A stretch of 10,168 bases of DNA from Collinsella sp. (GTDB lineage: Bacteria > Actinomycetota > Coriobacteriia > Coriobacteriales > Coriobacteriaceae), in the NCBI GenBank assembly GCA_019414265.1, contig DXMJ01000010.1, forward strand, positions 19,792-29,959, read 5' to 3'. The position numbers and the translations under genes were made by a program. Below, piece after piece: positions 1 through 5,523 of the stretch (position 1 is the first letter of the stretch; every line of letters begins with the position of its first letter). Under the pieces are notes generated by a model, which did not search any database, had not been told where the DNA came from, and saw only the letters and a program-made list of their open reading frames with translations.

Positions 1-30
1 TCCCTTAAAACAAGTGATCGTCAAACCGAT

Positions 31-1197
31 TTACTCGGCGTCGGTCTCCTCGTCCTTCTTCTCGGAAGGCAGCGGGGTAACCTCGATCTCGACGCCCAGA
101 GTCTCAGCAGCAGACTTCATGGACAGGGAGATACGACGACGGTCGAGGTCGATCTCCATGACCTTGACCTGAACCTTGTCGCCCACGTGGGTGACCTGAG
201 AAGGCTGGTCGACGTGCTTGTTGGCCATCTCGGAGATGTGCACCAGGCCCTCGATGCCCTCGCCCAGGTCGACGAAAGCGCCGAACGGGACAAGCTTGGT
301 CACAGTGCCCTCGACGATAGCGCCGACGGGGTACTTCTTGACCAGTGCGCGCCACGGATCCTCGGTGGTCTGCTTGAGACCCAGGGAGATGCGCTCGCGG
401 TTGAGATCGACGTCGAGAACCTCGACCTCGACCTCCTGGCCGACCTTGACAACCTCGGAAGGATGGTTGACGTGGTTCCAGGAGAGCTCGGAAATGTGGA
501 TGAGGCCGTCGATACCGCCGAGGTCGACGAAGGCGCCGAAGTCGACGATGGAGGAAACGGTGCCCTGGAGACGCATGCCAGACTTGAGCTTGGACAGAAT
601 CTCGGAGCGCTCGGCCTTACGGGACTCCTCGAGCACGACGCGACGGGAGAGGACGACGTTGTTGCGGTTGCGGTCCATCTCGATGACGCGGGCCTCGATG
701 CGGGTGCCCATGTAGGAGGTGAGGTCCTTGACACGACGGAGGTCGACGAGGGATGCGGGCAGGAAGCCACGCAGGCCGATGTCGAGGATCAGGCCGCCCT
801 TGACAACCTCGATAACCTCGCCCTCGACGTTCTCGCCGGAGTTGAACTTCTCCTCGATGCGGTTCCAAGCACGCTCATACTCGGCACGCTTCTTGGACAG
901 GACCAGACGACCGTCCTTGTCCTCCTTCTGGAGAACCAGAGCCTCGATGGGATCACCGAGTGCAACGATGTCTGCAGGGTTAGCGTCCTTGCGGATGGAC
1001 AGCTCGCGGACCGGGATAACGCCCTCGGACTTGAATCCGATGTCAACGAGCACCTCGTCATGCTCGATCTTAACGACAGTGCCGTTAACGAGATCGCCCT
1101 CATCAAAGTCGGTAATCGTACCGTCGATGAGGTTGTTCATCTCCTCCTCGTTGACATCGTCAAGAGAGAAAATGGACGAGTTCTGAATCTCACTCAA
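31..1197 (-). CDS. rpsA: 30S ribosomal protein S1 (four S1 domains)
   Basis: Binds mRNA on the small ribosomal subunit and helps load structured or weak-SD messages. The 388-residue product has four consecutive S1/OB-fold RNA-binding repeats at about residues 34-105, 121-186, 207-275 and 292-361. Repeats 3 and 4 are the most canonical, each carrying FGAFVDLG and GL(I/V)HISE. The tail after residue 370 is acidic and disordered (EKKDEETDAE). Four repeats are usual for Gram-positive and actinobacterial S1; E. coli has six. The start is a TTG: GAAAGGGG lies 7 bases upstream at good spacing, and the next ATG (codon 20) is too close to its purine run, which encodes EEE. Read on the minus strand, the gene diverges from the HAD gene at 1512. 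The terminator, if any, lies beyond the window. The leader can fold over the ribosome binding site (see 1202-1226). Confidence 0.96.
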   Translation of the reverse strand: MSEIQNSSIFSLDDVNEEEMNNLIDGTITDFDEGDLVNGTVVKIEHDEVLVDIGFKSEGVIPVRELSIRKDANPADIVALGDPIEALVLQKEDKDGRLVLSKKRAEYERAWNRIEEKFNSGENVEGEVIEVVKGGLILDIGLRGFLPASLVDLRRVKDLTSYMGTRIEARVIEMDRNRNNVVLSRRVVLEESRKAERSEILSKLKSGMRLQGTVSSIVDFGAFVDLGGIDGLIHISELSWNHVNHPSEVVKVGQEVEVEVLDVDLNRERISLGLKQTTEDPWRALVKKYPVGAIVEGTVTKLVPFGAFVDLGEGIEGLVHISEMANKHVDQPSQVTHVGDKVQVKVMEIDLDRRRISLSMKSAAETLGVEIEVTPLPSEKKDEETDAE

Positions 1198-1201
1198 AGG
1201 T

Positions 1202-1226
1202 GGACCCCTTTCGAACTACGGGGCCC
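1202..1226 (-). promoter_or_regulatory. Leader hairpin covering the rpsA ribosome binding site
   Basis: On the minus-strand transcript, GGGCCCC (from 1226-1220) can pair with GGGGTCC (1208-1202) over 7 base pairs, one of them a G-U, around an 11-base loop. The 3' arm contains the GGGG of the GAAAGGGG ribosome binding site, and the stem ends 4 bases before the TTG start codon. The pairing is seen in the sequence. A role in limiting S1 translation is an inference, based on the known autogenous control of rpsA through a structured leader in E. coli; the leader structures need not be homologous. Confidence 0.45.
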
Positions 1227-1234
1227 CGATTGCT

Positions 1235-1260
1235 AGGACCTACAGAAGGGTGCGACAAGC
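1235..1260 (-). repeat. Copy 1 of dispersed motif GCTTGTCG-N4-CTTCTGTAGG-N-CCT
   Basis: Read on the minus strand, the rpsA leader contains GCTTGTCG, four variable bases, CTTCTGTAGG, one variable base and CCT. The second copy is at 5397-5422 in the same orientation, and 21 of the 26 positions match. The copy lies 38-63 bases upstream of the rpsA start, within the probable 5' untranslated region. Its function is unknown. Confidence 0.6.
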
Positions 1261-1328
1261 ACACAACGTTTAGGAACACTCGGGAGCCGACAGATACTAA
1301 TGTGACGCTTATGCAATCACGTTCGTAT

Positions 1329-1357
1329 AGGTTACGGGGAAATCATTTCGATTTCAA
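1329..1357 (-). promoter_or_regulatory. Candidate rpsA promoter
   Basis: The minus strand shows TTGAAA (1357-1352), a 17-base spacer and TAACCT (1334-1329). The -35 is good and the spacing ideal, but the -10 is poor. It would give a leader of about 125 bases that includes both the repeated motif and the SD-covering hairpin. An alternative -10, TATACG, lies 5 bases further on at a worse spacing. Confidence 0.25.
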
Positions 1358-1511
1358 GCGTGAACTGCGATTTTTTACTCGTATGGAGACTTTTTCGCAA
1401 TCTTGTGGACGACCGTCCCCATAAGTTGACGATAGGCAGTTAGGCATACGGCTTTGGGGTAAAGTATCCGGAGCAACGATTCTGGAACGATTTATCGAGA
1501 AAGGTGCCCGC

Positions 1512-2270
1512 GTGCTCAAAGCAGTCGTTTTCGATATGGACGAGACGCTTCTTAGCATCAACCTCAACGCGTTCATCCTTCGCTATTTTAAGGATGTCTC
1601 GTCGATGCTCGCGGATATCGGACGCCGCAGCCGCGGTGGCACGATGGCGCGCCTCGGCACCATTCTGGTCGACCTCAACGCCAACCGCCGAAGCGGCACG
1701 GACAACCGCACCAATCTTGAATTTTACCGCACCGAGGTCGAGCGCCGATGCGGCATCTGCCTCTCCGATCCCCTCATCTACGAGGCGTTTACCTACTACG
1801 ACCGCGAAGTGCTTCCGTACAAGAACGACGATGTCATCAACGCCCACGCCATGCCGGGCGCACACGCCGCTCTCCAGGCCGTACAGGACGCAGGACTGCG
1901 CTGCGCGCTCTTTACCAACCCCAGCTTTCCCCAGGGGGCCATCGAGTGCCGCATGGGTTGGGGCGACCTGGCCGACGCCCCCTTTGAGCTCGTCACGCAC
2001 ATGGGAAACACCACCCGCTGCAAGCCCGATGCCACCTACTATCTCGAGCAGCTTCAGGTGATGGGACTCGACCCACACGAGGTCCTTATGGTGGGCAACG
2101 ATCCCAAGCGCGACTTCCCTAGCCCCGCCTGCGGCATTCAAACTGCCTATGTTGGCCAGGGAAAACCCGGCCGAGCCACCTGGCACGGAACCATGGAAGA
2201 CTTCGCCCGCGATTTCAACGCCGTAGTAGAAGCCTTCTACGAACACCAAGTAGCCGACGAACTGTCATAG
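1512..2270 (+). CDS. HAD-superfamily hydrolase, probable phosphatase
   Basis: A 252-residue haloacid dehalogenase-type hydrolase, probably a soluble cytoplasmic phosphatase acting through an aspartyl-phosphate intermediate. All four HAD motifs are visible: motif I DMDET with D8 (nucleophile) and D10 (acid/base), motif II FTNP with T135, motif III KPD with K171, and motif IV GNDPKRD at 195-201 with D197 and D201. The long stretch from about 15 to 115 between motifs I and II is a helical C1-type cap, placing it in HAD subfamily I. The substrate cannot be deduced. The start is GTG, preceded by GAGAAAGG at 1497-1504 with 7-base spacing. It stands alone: rpsA diverges upstream and the cysteine desulfidase gene converges downstream. 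No U-tract terminator follows the stop. Confidence 0.88.
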   Translation: MLKAVVFDMDETLLSINLNAFILRYFKDVSSMLADIGRRSRGGTMARLGTILVDLNANRRSGTDNRTNLEFYRTEVERRCGICLSDPLIYEAFTYYDREVLPYKNDDVINAHAMPGAHAALQAVQDAGLRCALFTNPSFPQGAIECRMGWGDLADAPFELVTHMGNTTRCKPDATYYLEQLQVMGLDPHEVLMVGNDPKRDFPSPACGIQTAYVGQGKPGRATWHGTMEDFARDFNAVVEAFYEHQVADELS

Positions 2271-2311
2271 GACCCCTCCCACCAAACAAAATAGCGCCGC
2301 AGGTTGAGAAA

Positions 2312-2343
2312 AATGTGACAAATAGACCGTCCCTTGTCACATT
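2312..2343. repeat. REP-like palindrome with ACCGTCCC in the loop
   Basis: AATGTGACAA (2312-2321) and TTGTCACATT (2334-2343) form a perfect 10-base inverted repeat around the 12-base loop ATAGACCGTCCC. No U-tract follows on either strand, so a simple terminator is unlikely. From memory, intergenic palindromes of the form GTGAC...ACCGTCCC...GTCAC recur in several bacterial genomes near REP-associated tyrosine transposases. The resemblance is my recognition and has not been searched. No transposase gene is in the window. Confidence 0.5.
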
Positions 2344-2370
2344 ACAAAGACAACGCCGATGTTATGGCAA

Positions 2371-2487
2371 CGACAGCGAAAGCCCGCCAGAGCGAGCAAG
2401 GTGCCTTGAAACAAGGCGGCATTGACCTTCTGGTCATGCCGCCGAAGTTGAAAGGCAGATTGCCGCTCTGGCGGGCTTGCAGCGTCG
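2371..2487. repeat. Large imperfect inverted repeat with nested hairpins
   Basis: The outer 24-base arms (2371-2394 and 2464-2487) match at 20 of 24 positions when one is reverse-complemented, including 15 in a row (AAGCCCGCCAGAGCG at 2380-2394). Inside, GGCGGCA-T-TGACC (2415-2427) pairs with GGTCA-TGCCGCC (2432-2443) over 12 base pairs with one bulge and a four-base loop. A competing hairpin, GCCTTG-AAA-CAAGGC (2403-2417), shares bases 2415-2417 with it. The element lies between the stops of two converging genes. It may be a MITE or REP-type repeat, a compound bidirectional terminator or a structured RNA. No ORF or U-tract supports one over another. Confidence 0.55.
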
Positions 2488-2490
2488 GCC

Positions 2491-2519
2491 GGTCCGCCGT
2501 TCGGTAGAACGGCGGAACC
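2491..2519. terminator. Hairpin just after the cysteine desulfidase gene
   Basis: TCCGCCGTTC (2493-2502) and GAACGGCGGA (2507-2516) form a perfect 10-base-pair stem with a four-base loop, and further pairing is possible at the base. It begins only a few bases after the minus-strand stop at 2525-2527. Position and strength suggest a transcription end or a 3'-end stabiliser. Neither strand shows a U-tract after it, so the terminator call is tentative. Confidence 0.4.
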
Positions 2520-2524
2520 AATAA

Positions 2525-3844
2525 CTAACAGACTCGAGTCTTGCCGATCATGATGTTGAGGATCTCGACATCGGTATCTTTCATACCTACACGGCCCACG
2601 TAGCCCATGCTGGCGATTGTCTGCTCGACGGTATCCTGGATCAGGCCCTCACCGGCGCGGAAGCCGCGACCCTGCATGGCCATATCGTGACCCAGAATCG
2701 CCGCATCAACGGCAGCGGAAATCTTGGCGGCACAGCTTGCCTTGGCGCCATCGCACACGATGCCGCCCACGTTACCGAGTGTGTTCGAAACCGTCGCGCC
2801 AATCTGCTCGCGCGTGCCACCGCACAGCCATGTAATCGCAGCGCCGGCGCCACACGCGGCGCAAATAGCACCGCAAAACGCCGAGAGCGCACCAATATAG
2901 CTCTTGATATGCACGGCGATAAGATCGGACAGCATCACGGCGCGCACCAGGCGATCGTGGTCGCAGCGCAGGTACTCGGCATACTCCATAACGGGCAGTG
3001 CGCAGGTAATGCCCTGGTTGCCCGAGCCGCACACAATGGCGACCGGCAGCGCACAGCCGTTCATGCGGGCGTCGGACCCGGCGGCCGCACGGGCGCGGGC
3101 ACGGCAGGCGACGTCATCGGCACGAGCGCCCAGCAGCGTGCGGCCAACCTCGGCACCCCAAGCGTGCGCCAGGCCCTCGGCGCTGATCGCGCCGTTCAGC
3201 TCAATCTGGCGCTCAACGGCAGCGCGGGCGTCCTCAATGTCACCGTCCTCGATAAAGTCGATGATGGTCTCGATCGACATGGGCGTGTCGGCGCTATCTG
3301 CCGCGCGCTCGGCCACGACGCGCTCGGCGCAGGCGGCACACTCCCCCGCCGACTTGCCGCATACCGGAATACCGTCGAGTGTATGGCACGTGACATTGGT
3401 GTGGTGGTCGGTAATCTCGACGACCGCGGTATGGCCTCCGGCTGTAGCAGTCACCTTGATGTAGAGGTTAGGCACACCCTCGACAAGCGACACATCGCAG
3501 TAGTCCGTATCAGCAAGCAGCTCGGCCACGCGGGCGCGATCCGCGTCATCGACACTCTCGAGCACCTCGAGCGCGCTCTTGGCGTCGCCGCCCACGGCGC
3601 CCAGCACGGCCGCCGCTTCAATACCGTGCATACCGCCCGAGTTGGGCACGGTCACGCTCTTAACGTTCTTGATGATGTTGCCCGAGCAGGCAACATCCAT
3701 ATGATCGGGTTCGCAACCGAGTGTCTGGCTCGCCAGCGCCGCTGCATAGGCAACGGCAATAGGCTCGGTGCAGCCGAGCGCACAGACAAGCTCGCGGTTC
3801 AAGACATCGCAAAAAGCGGCATCGCGGATGGAATCGGTAGACAT
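2525..3844 (-). CDS. cyuA: L-cysteine desulfidase, CyuA/CdsB family (UPF0597)
   Basis: Predicted cytoplasmic iron-sulfur enzyme that breaks L-cysteine into pyruvate, ammonia and sulfide. The 439-residue product fits the family length. Family marks include GCTEP at 24-28 (C25), ACSGNIIKN at 52-60, PNSGG near 67, GSGNQGIT at 273-280 followed by C281, and a Cys/Gly-rich region (C324, C328, C331). Family members bind a [4Fe-4S] cluster through conserved cysteines; C25 and C281 are my best candidates, with a third among the later cysteines. The protein has 22 cysteines (5%). The ATG at 3844 was chosen because AGGAG precedes it at 7 bases; the in-frame ATG 29 codons upstream lies inside the promoter. 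Related YhaM proteins have also been linked to serine or other amino-acid breakdown, so the substrate is less certain than the family. Confidence 0.88.
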   Translation of the reverse strand: MSTDSIRDAAFCDVLNRELVCALGCTEPIAVAYAAALASQTLGCEPDHMDVACSGNIIKNVKSVTVPNSGGMHGIEAAAVLGAVGGDAKSALEVLESVDDADRARVAELLADTDYCDVSLVEGVPNLYIKVTATAGGHTAVVEITDHHTNVTCHTLDGIPVCGKSAGECAACAERVVAERAADSADTPMSIETIIDFIEDGDIEDARAAVERQIELNGAISAEGLAHAWGAEVGRTLLGARADDVACRARARAAAGSDARMNGCALPVAIVCGSGNQGITCALPVMEYAEYLRCDHDRLVRAVMLSDLIAVHIKSYIGALSAFCGAICAACGAGAAITWLCGGTREQIGATVSNTLGNVGGIVCDGAKASCAAKISAAVDAAILGHDMAMQGRGFRAGEGLIQDTVEQTIASMGYVGRVGMKDTDVEILNIMIGKTRVC

Positions 3845-3880
3845 AGGTATCTCCTGCTTACATAACGAACTGGGCTCTCG

Positions 3881-3910
3881 ATAATAGTTAACTCTTTTAT
3901 TTGATAACAA
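3881..3910 (-). promoter_or_regulatory. Promoter of the cysteine desulfidase gene
   Basis: On the minus strand, TTGTTA (3910-3905), an 18-base spacer and TATTAT (3886-3881) form a near-consensus sigma-70-type promoter. The -10 ends 36 bases before the chosen start codon, giving a 5' leader of about 30 bases that includes the AGGAG site. A perfect 12-base palindrome, GCGCTTAAGCGC at 3946-3957, and a 10-base one at 3926-3935 lie just upstream. They could be operators, but nothing ties them to a regulator. Confidence 0.6.
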
Positions 3911-4115
3911 TGCATCAGAAACCGCAACCATGGTTCCGACGGACGGCGCTTAAGCGCAATCTGACGGCATTCATTCATGAAAAGCCGGTCTTGTTGCATG
4001 CTAAAGCGTTTGACCAAAAAACGCCCGAGCGTTTACACAAAAGTCGCGCTATCATGCAGTCGAACGCGGTAAAACCTTTAGCAATTCCGCCGCACGGACC
4101 AGAGAGGAACCACTC

Positions 4116-4583
4116 ATGAAGATTGGTATCGGCAACGACCATGCCGCCGTCGAGCTCAAGAACATCATCTCCGAGCACCTGAAGGAGCGCGGCTGCGAGG
4201 TCGTGAACTATGGCACCGACACCTCCGAGAGCTTCGATTACCCCATCGCCGGCTACAAGGTGGGTAAGGCCGTGGCCAACGGTGACGTCGACCTGGGTAT
4301 CCTGATCTGCGGTACCGGCGTCGGCATCAGCCTGGCCGCCAACAAGGTCGAAGGTGTTCGCGCCGTCGTATGCTCCGAGCCCTTCAGCGCCAAGCTCTCC
4401 CGCATGCACAACAACACCAACGTGCTCGCCTTTGGCGCCCGCGTCGTGGGCTCCGAGCTCGCCAAGATGATTGTCGACGAGTGGCTCGACGCCGAGTTTG
4501 AGGGCGGTCGTCACGAGCGTCGCGTTAACCTCCTCAACGAGATCGACCACACGCGCGGCCTCAAGGTCGTCGACGAAGCCTAA
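4116..4583 (+). CDS. rpiB: Ribose-5-phosphate isomerase B
   Basis: Interconverts ribose 5-phosphate and ribulose 5-phosphate in the non-oxidative pentose phosphate pathway. The 155-residue product is the usual length for RpiB of the LacA/RpiB fold. Visible active-site marks are GNDHAA at 6-11 (D8, H9), DYP at 41-43, the catalytic cysteine C65 in ICGTGVG, HNN at 98-100, and the phosphate-binding GGRH near 130-133. LacA/LacB subunits of galactose-6-phosphate isomerase share the fold, but a single gene with these residues favours RpiB. GAGAGGAA lies just upstream of the ATG. A weak promoter candidate is TTGACC (4010-4015) with TACACA (4034-4039). It diverges from the cysteine desulfidase gene and converges on ndk, so it is probably transcribed alone, ending at the hairpin at 4611. 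Confidence 0.94.
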   Translation: MKIGIGNDHAAVELKNIISEHLKERGCEVVNYGTDTSESFDYPIAGYKVGKAVANGDVDLGILICGTGVGISLAANKVEGVRAVVCSEPFSAKLSRMHNNTNVLAFGARVVGSELAKMIVDEWLDAEFEGGRHERRVNLLNEIDHTRGLKVVDEA

Positions 4584-4610
4584 ACTACTCAGTGCCACAA
4601 GCTAACAGCA

Positions 4611-4647
4611 GGGGCCCGCTCGGAACTCATGTCCGAGCGGGCCCCTT
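4611..4647 (+). terminator. rpiB terminator
   Basis: A perfect 14-base-pair GC-rich stem (GGGGCCCGCTCGGA at 4611-4624 with its complement at 4632-4645) and a 7-base loop begin 27 bases after the rpiB stop. The following tract, TTCATAGATTTT, is an imperfect U-run, but the stem is very strong. The other strand has no U-run after the stem, so it most likely serves rpiB. Confidence 0.75.
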
Positions 4648-4662
4648 CATAGATTTTGGAAT

Positions 4663-4696
4663 AAAAGGGCGCCGCGGATGGAATCCCGCGGCGCCC
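4663..4696 (-). terminator. ndk terminator
   Basis: GGGCGCCGCGG (4667-4677) and its complement (4686-4696) form a perfect 11-base-pair stem with an 8-base loop. On the minus strand the stem is followed by TTTTATTCC, a usable U-tract, 38 bases after the ndk stop. It sits back to back with the rpiB terminator, insulating the two converging genes. Confidence 0.8.
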
Positions 4697-4734
4697 AAGC
4701 CACACGCTAACAGCTTTAAGGAGTCAAAGCTGGT

Positions 4735-5139
4735 TTAGCCAAAGAAGCGCTTGATCTCGATCTCGGCGTTCTCCAGGCAGTCGGAGCCATGAATCACGTT
4801 GGCGTTGACATCGACAGCGAAGTCGCCACGAATGGTGCCGGGGGCAGCATCAAGCGGGTTGGTAGCGCCCATAAGGGTGCGCATCTTGGAGACAGCGGAG
4901 AGACCGGAAACGACCATCTTGACGACCGGACCGCTCGTCATAAAGTCACAGAGACCGCCAAAGAAGGGCTTATCGGCCAGATGGGCGTAGTGCTCCTCGA
5001 CGGTAGCGCGCTCGAGCGTGGTCATCTCCATGCGCTCGATGACAAGGCCGCTACGCTCAATGCGAGCAACGATCTCGCCGATCTTGCGATCGCGCACGGC
5101 GTCGGGCTTAATCATGATGAAGGTCTTCTCGATAGCCAT
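4735..5139 (-). CDS. ndk: Nucleoside diphosphate kinase
   Basis: Transfers the gamma-phosphate from ATP to other nucleoside diphosphates through a phosphohistidine, keeping NTP and dNTP pools balanced in the cytoplasm. The 134-residue product is the standard length. Key features are TFIMIKPDAV at 6-15 (K11), Y51, GATNP at 91-95, the R104 region (GTIRGDFA), and the signature NVIHGSD at 114-120 with catalytic H117. The ATG at 5139 is preceded by GAAAGG at 7 bases. An in-frame ATG 14 codons upstream would add residues absent from the family. It lies downstream of argH on the same strand but is separated by the argH terminator and has its own promoter candidate, so it is probably monocistronic. 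Confidence 0.97.
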   Translation of the reverse strand: MAIEKTFIMIKPDAVRDRKIGEIVARIERSGLVIERMEMTTLERATVEEHYAHLADKPFFGGLCDFMTSGPVVKMVVSGLSAVSKMRTLMGATNPLDAAPGTIRGDFAVDVNANVIHGSDCLENAEIEIKRFFG

Positions 5140-5202
5140 AAGGTAGCCTTTCAAGTAGGTTCGCGCGTGCCCAAGTCCCATTCCGGCACCCGCCTGGACT
5201 GC

Positions 5203-5230
5203 ATCGTAACAGAGTTTTAGCTGCAGTTAA
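5203..5230 (-). promoter_or_regulatory. Candidate ndk promoter (extended -10)
   Basis: On the minus strand, TTAACT (5230-5225), a 16-base spacer and TACGAT (5208-5203) are followed by the ndk leader. The -10 is preceded by TG-T, an extended -10 element that can compensate for the weak -35. The leader would be about 57 bases long. Confidence 0.45.
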
Positions 5231-5396
5231 ACAAAAAGCTGTTTTTTGAAACGCTACAATTTATTAAAACGCTCCATATGTGTCACTTCTGTTTCGAAGC
5301 CCGATTAGAGTACCATCCGACCGCCCATCAACCGCATCGAACCGAGCGGACGGTCGGTTGTCGCCCGTGAACGCACCCCCTTCACAACCTGCCCAA

Positions 5397-5422
5397 AGGT
5401 CCTACAGAAGTTCTCGACAAGC
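5397..5422 (-). repeat. Copy 2 of dispersed motif GCTTGTCG-N4-CTTCTGTAGG-N-CCT
   Basis: The same 26-base pattern as at 1235-1260, same orientation, with mismatches only in the four-base gap and the single variable base. Here it lies just beyond the argH terminator, about 258 bases upstream of the ndk start. It is therefore not tied to one gene family or a fixed distance from a start codon. Confidence 0.6.
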
Positions 5423-5437
5423 CCCTCCCCCATAGCA

Positions 5438-5472
5438 ACAAAATACGGACACCCACATCAGCAGGCGCCCGT
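5438..5472 (-). terminator. argH terminator
   Basis: On the minus strand, ACGGGCGCC (5472-5464) pairs with GGTGTCCGT (5453-5445) over 9 base pairs, two of them G-U, around a 10-base loop, followed directly by ATTTTGTTG. The stem starts 52 bases after the argH stop. On the plus strand the two wobble pairs become A-C mismatches, so the structure works mainly in the argH direction. Confidence 0.65.
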
Positions 5473-5523
5473 AAAAGCAAAACGATTTATCAATAAATGG
5501 ACAATGCGGCTTCAGCCAAACCC

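Larger units (their letters stand above)
1198..1511. other. Divergent intergenic region, rpsA / HAD gene
   Basis: This 314-base gap holds the rpsA leader and the upstream regions of both diverging genes. It contains the SD-covering hairpin at 1202-1226, one copy of a repeated 26-base motif at 1235-1260, and a weak minus-strand promoter candidate at 1329-1357. Near 1404-1424 an imperfect palindrome (CTTGTGG...CCATAAG) encloses GACCGTCC. The nonamer GACCGTCCC at 1411-1419 recurs in the palindrome loop at 2325-2333. For the HAD gene, TTGACG at 1426-1431 is a possible -35, but I could not pair it with a convincing -10. I see no reading frame with a good start here. Confidence 0.6.
5140..5523. other. 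Intergenic region between argH and ndk
   Basis: The 384 bases hold, in the direction of minus-strand transcription, the argH terminator (5438-5472), copy 2 of the dispersed 26-base motif (5397-5422), an interrupted inverted repeat CCGACCG...CGGTCGG (5317-5357), two AGCGTTT heptamers (5273-5267 and 5255-5249), and the ndk promoter candidate (5203-5230). I see no frame with a credible start and ribosome binding site. Confidence 0.6.

Noticed and set aside
187..1236. Long plus-strand open frame opposite rpsA
   Set aside because: Antisense shadow of a clear S1 gene with four recognisable domains; the predicted product is low-complexity Asp/Leu/Val with no motif.
2687..3865. Long plus-strand open frame opposite the cysteine desulfidase gene
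   Set aside because: Antisense shadow created by GC-rich codons; the minus strand has family motifs, a ribosome binding site and a promoter.
3845..3931. 29-codon N-terminal extension of the cysteine desulfidase
   Set aside because: It would place the start inside the -10/-35 region; AGGAG precedes the internal ATG and the family begins near there.
3946..3957. 12-base palindrome GCGCTTAAGCGC as a specific operator
   Set aside because: Real palindrome, but single copy, GC-flanked and not linked to any regulator; mentioned only in the promoter entry.
5317..5357. CCGACCG...CGGTCGG as a terminator for argH
   Set aside because: Only 7 base pairs with a long loop and no U-tract; the hairpin at 5445-5472 is better placed and has one.
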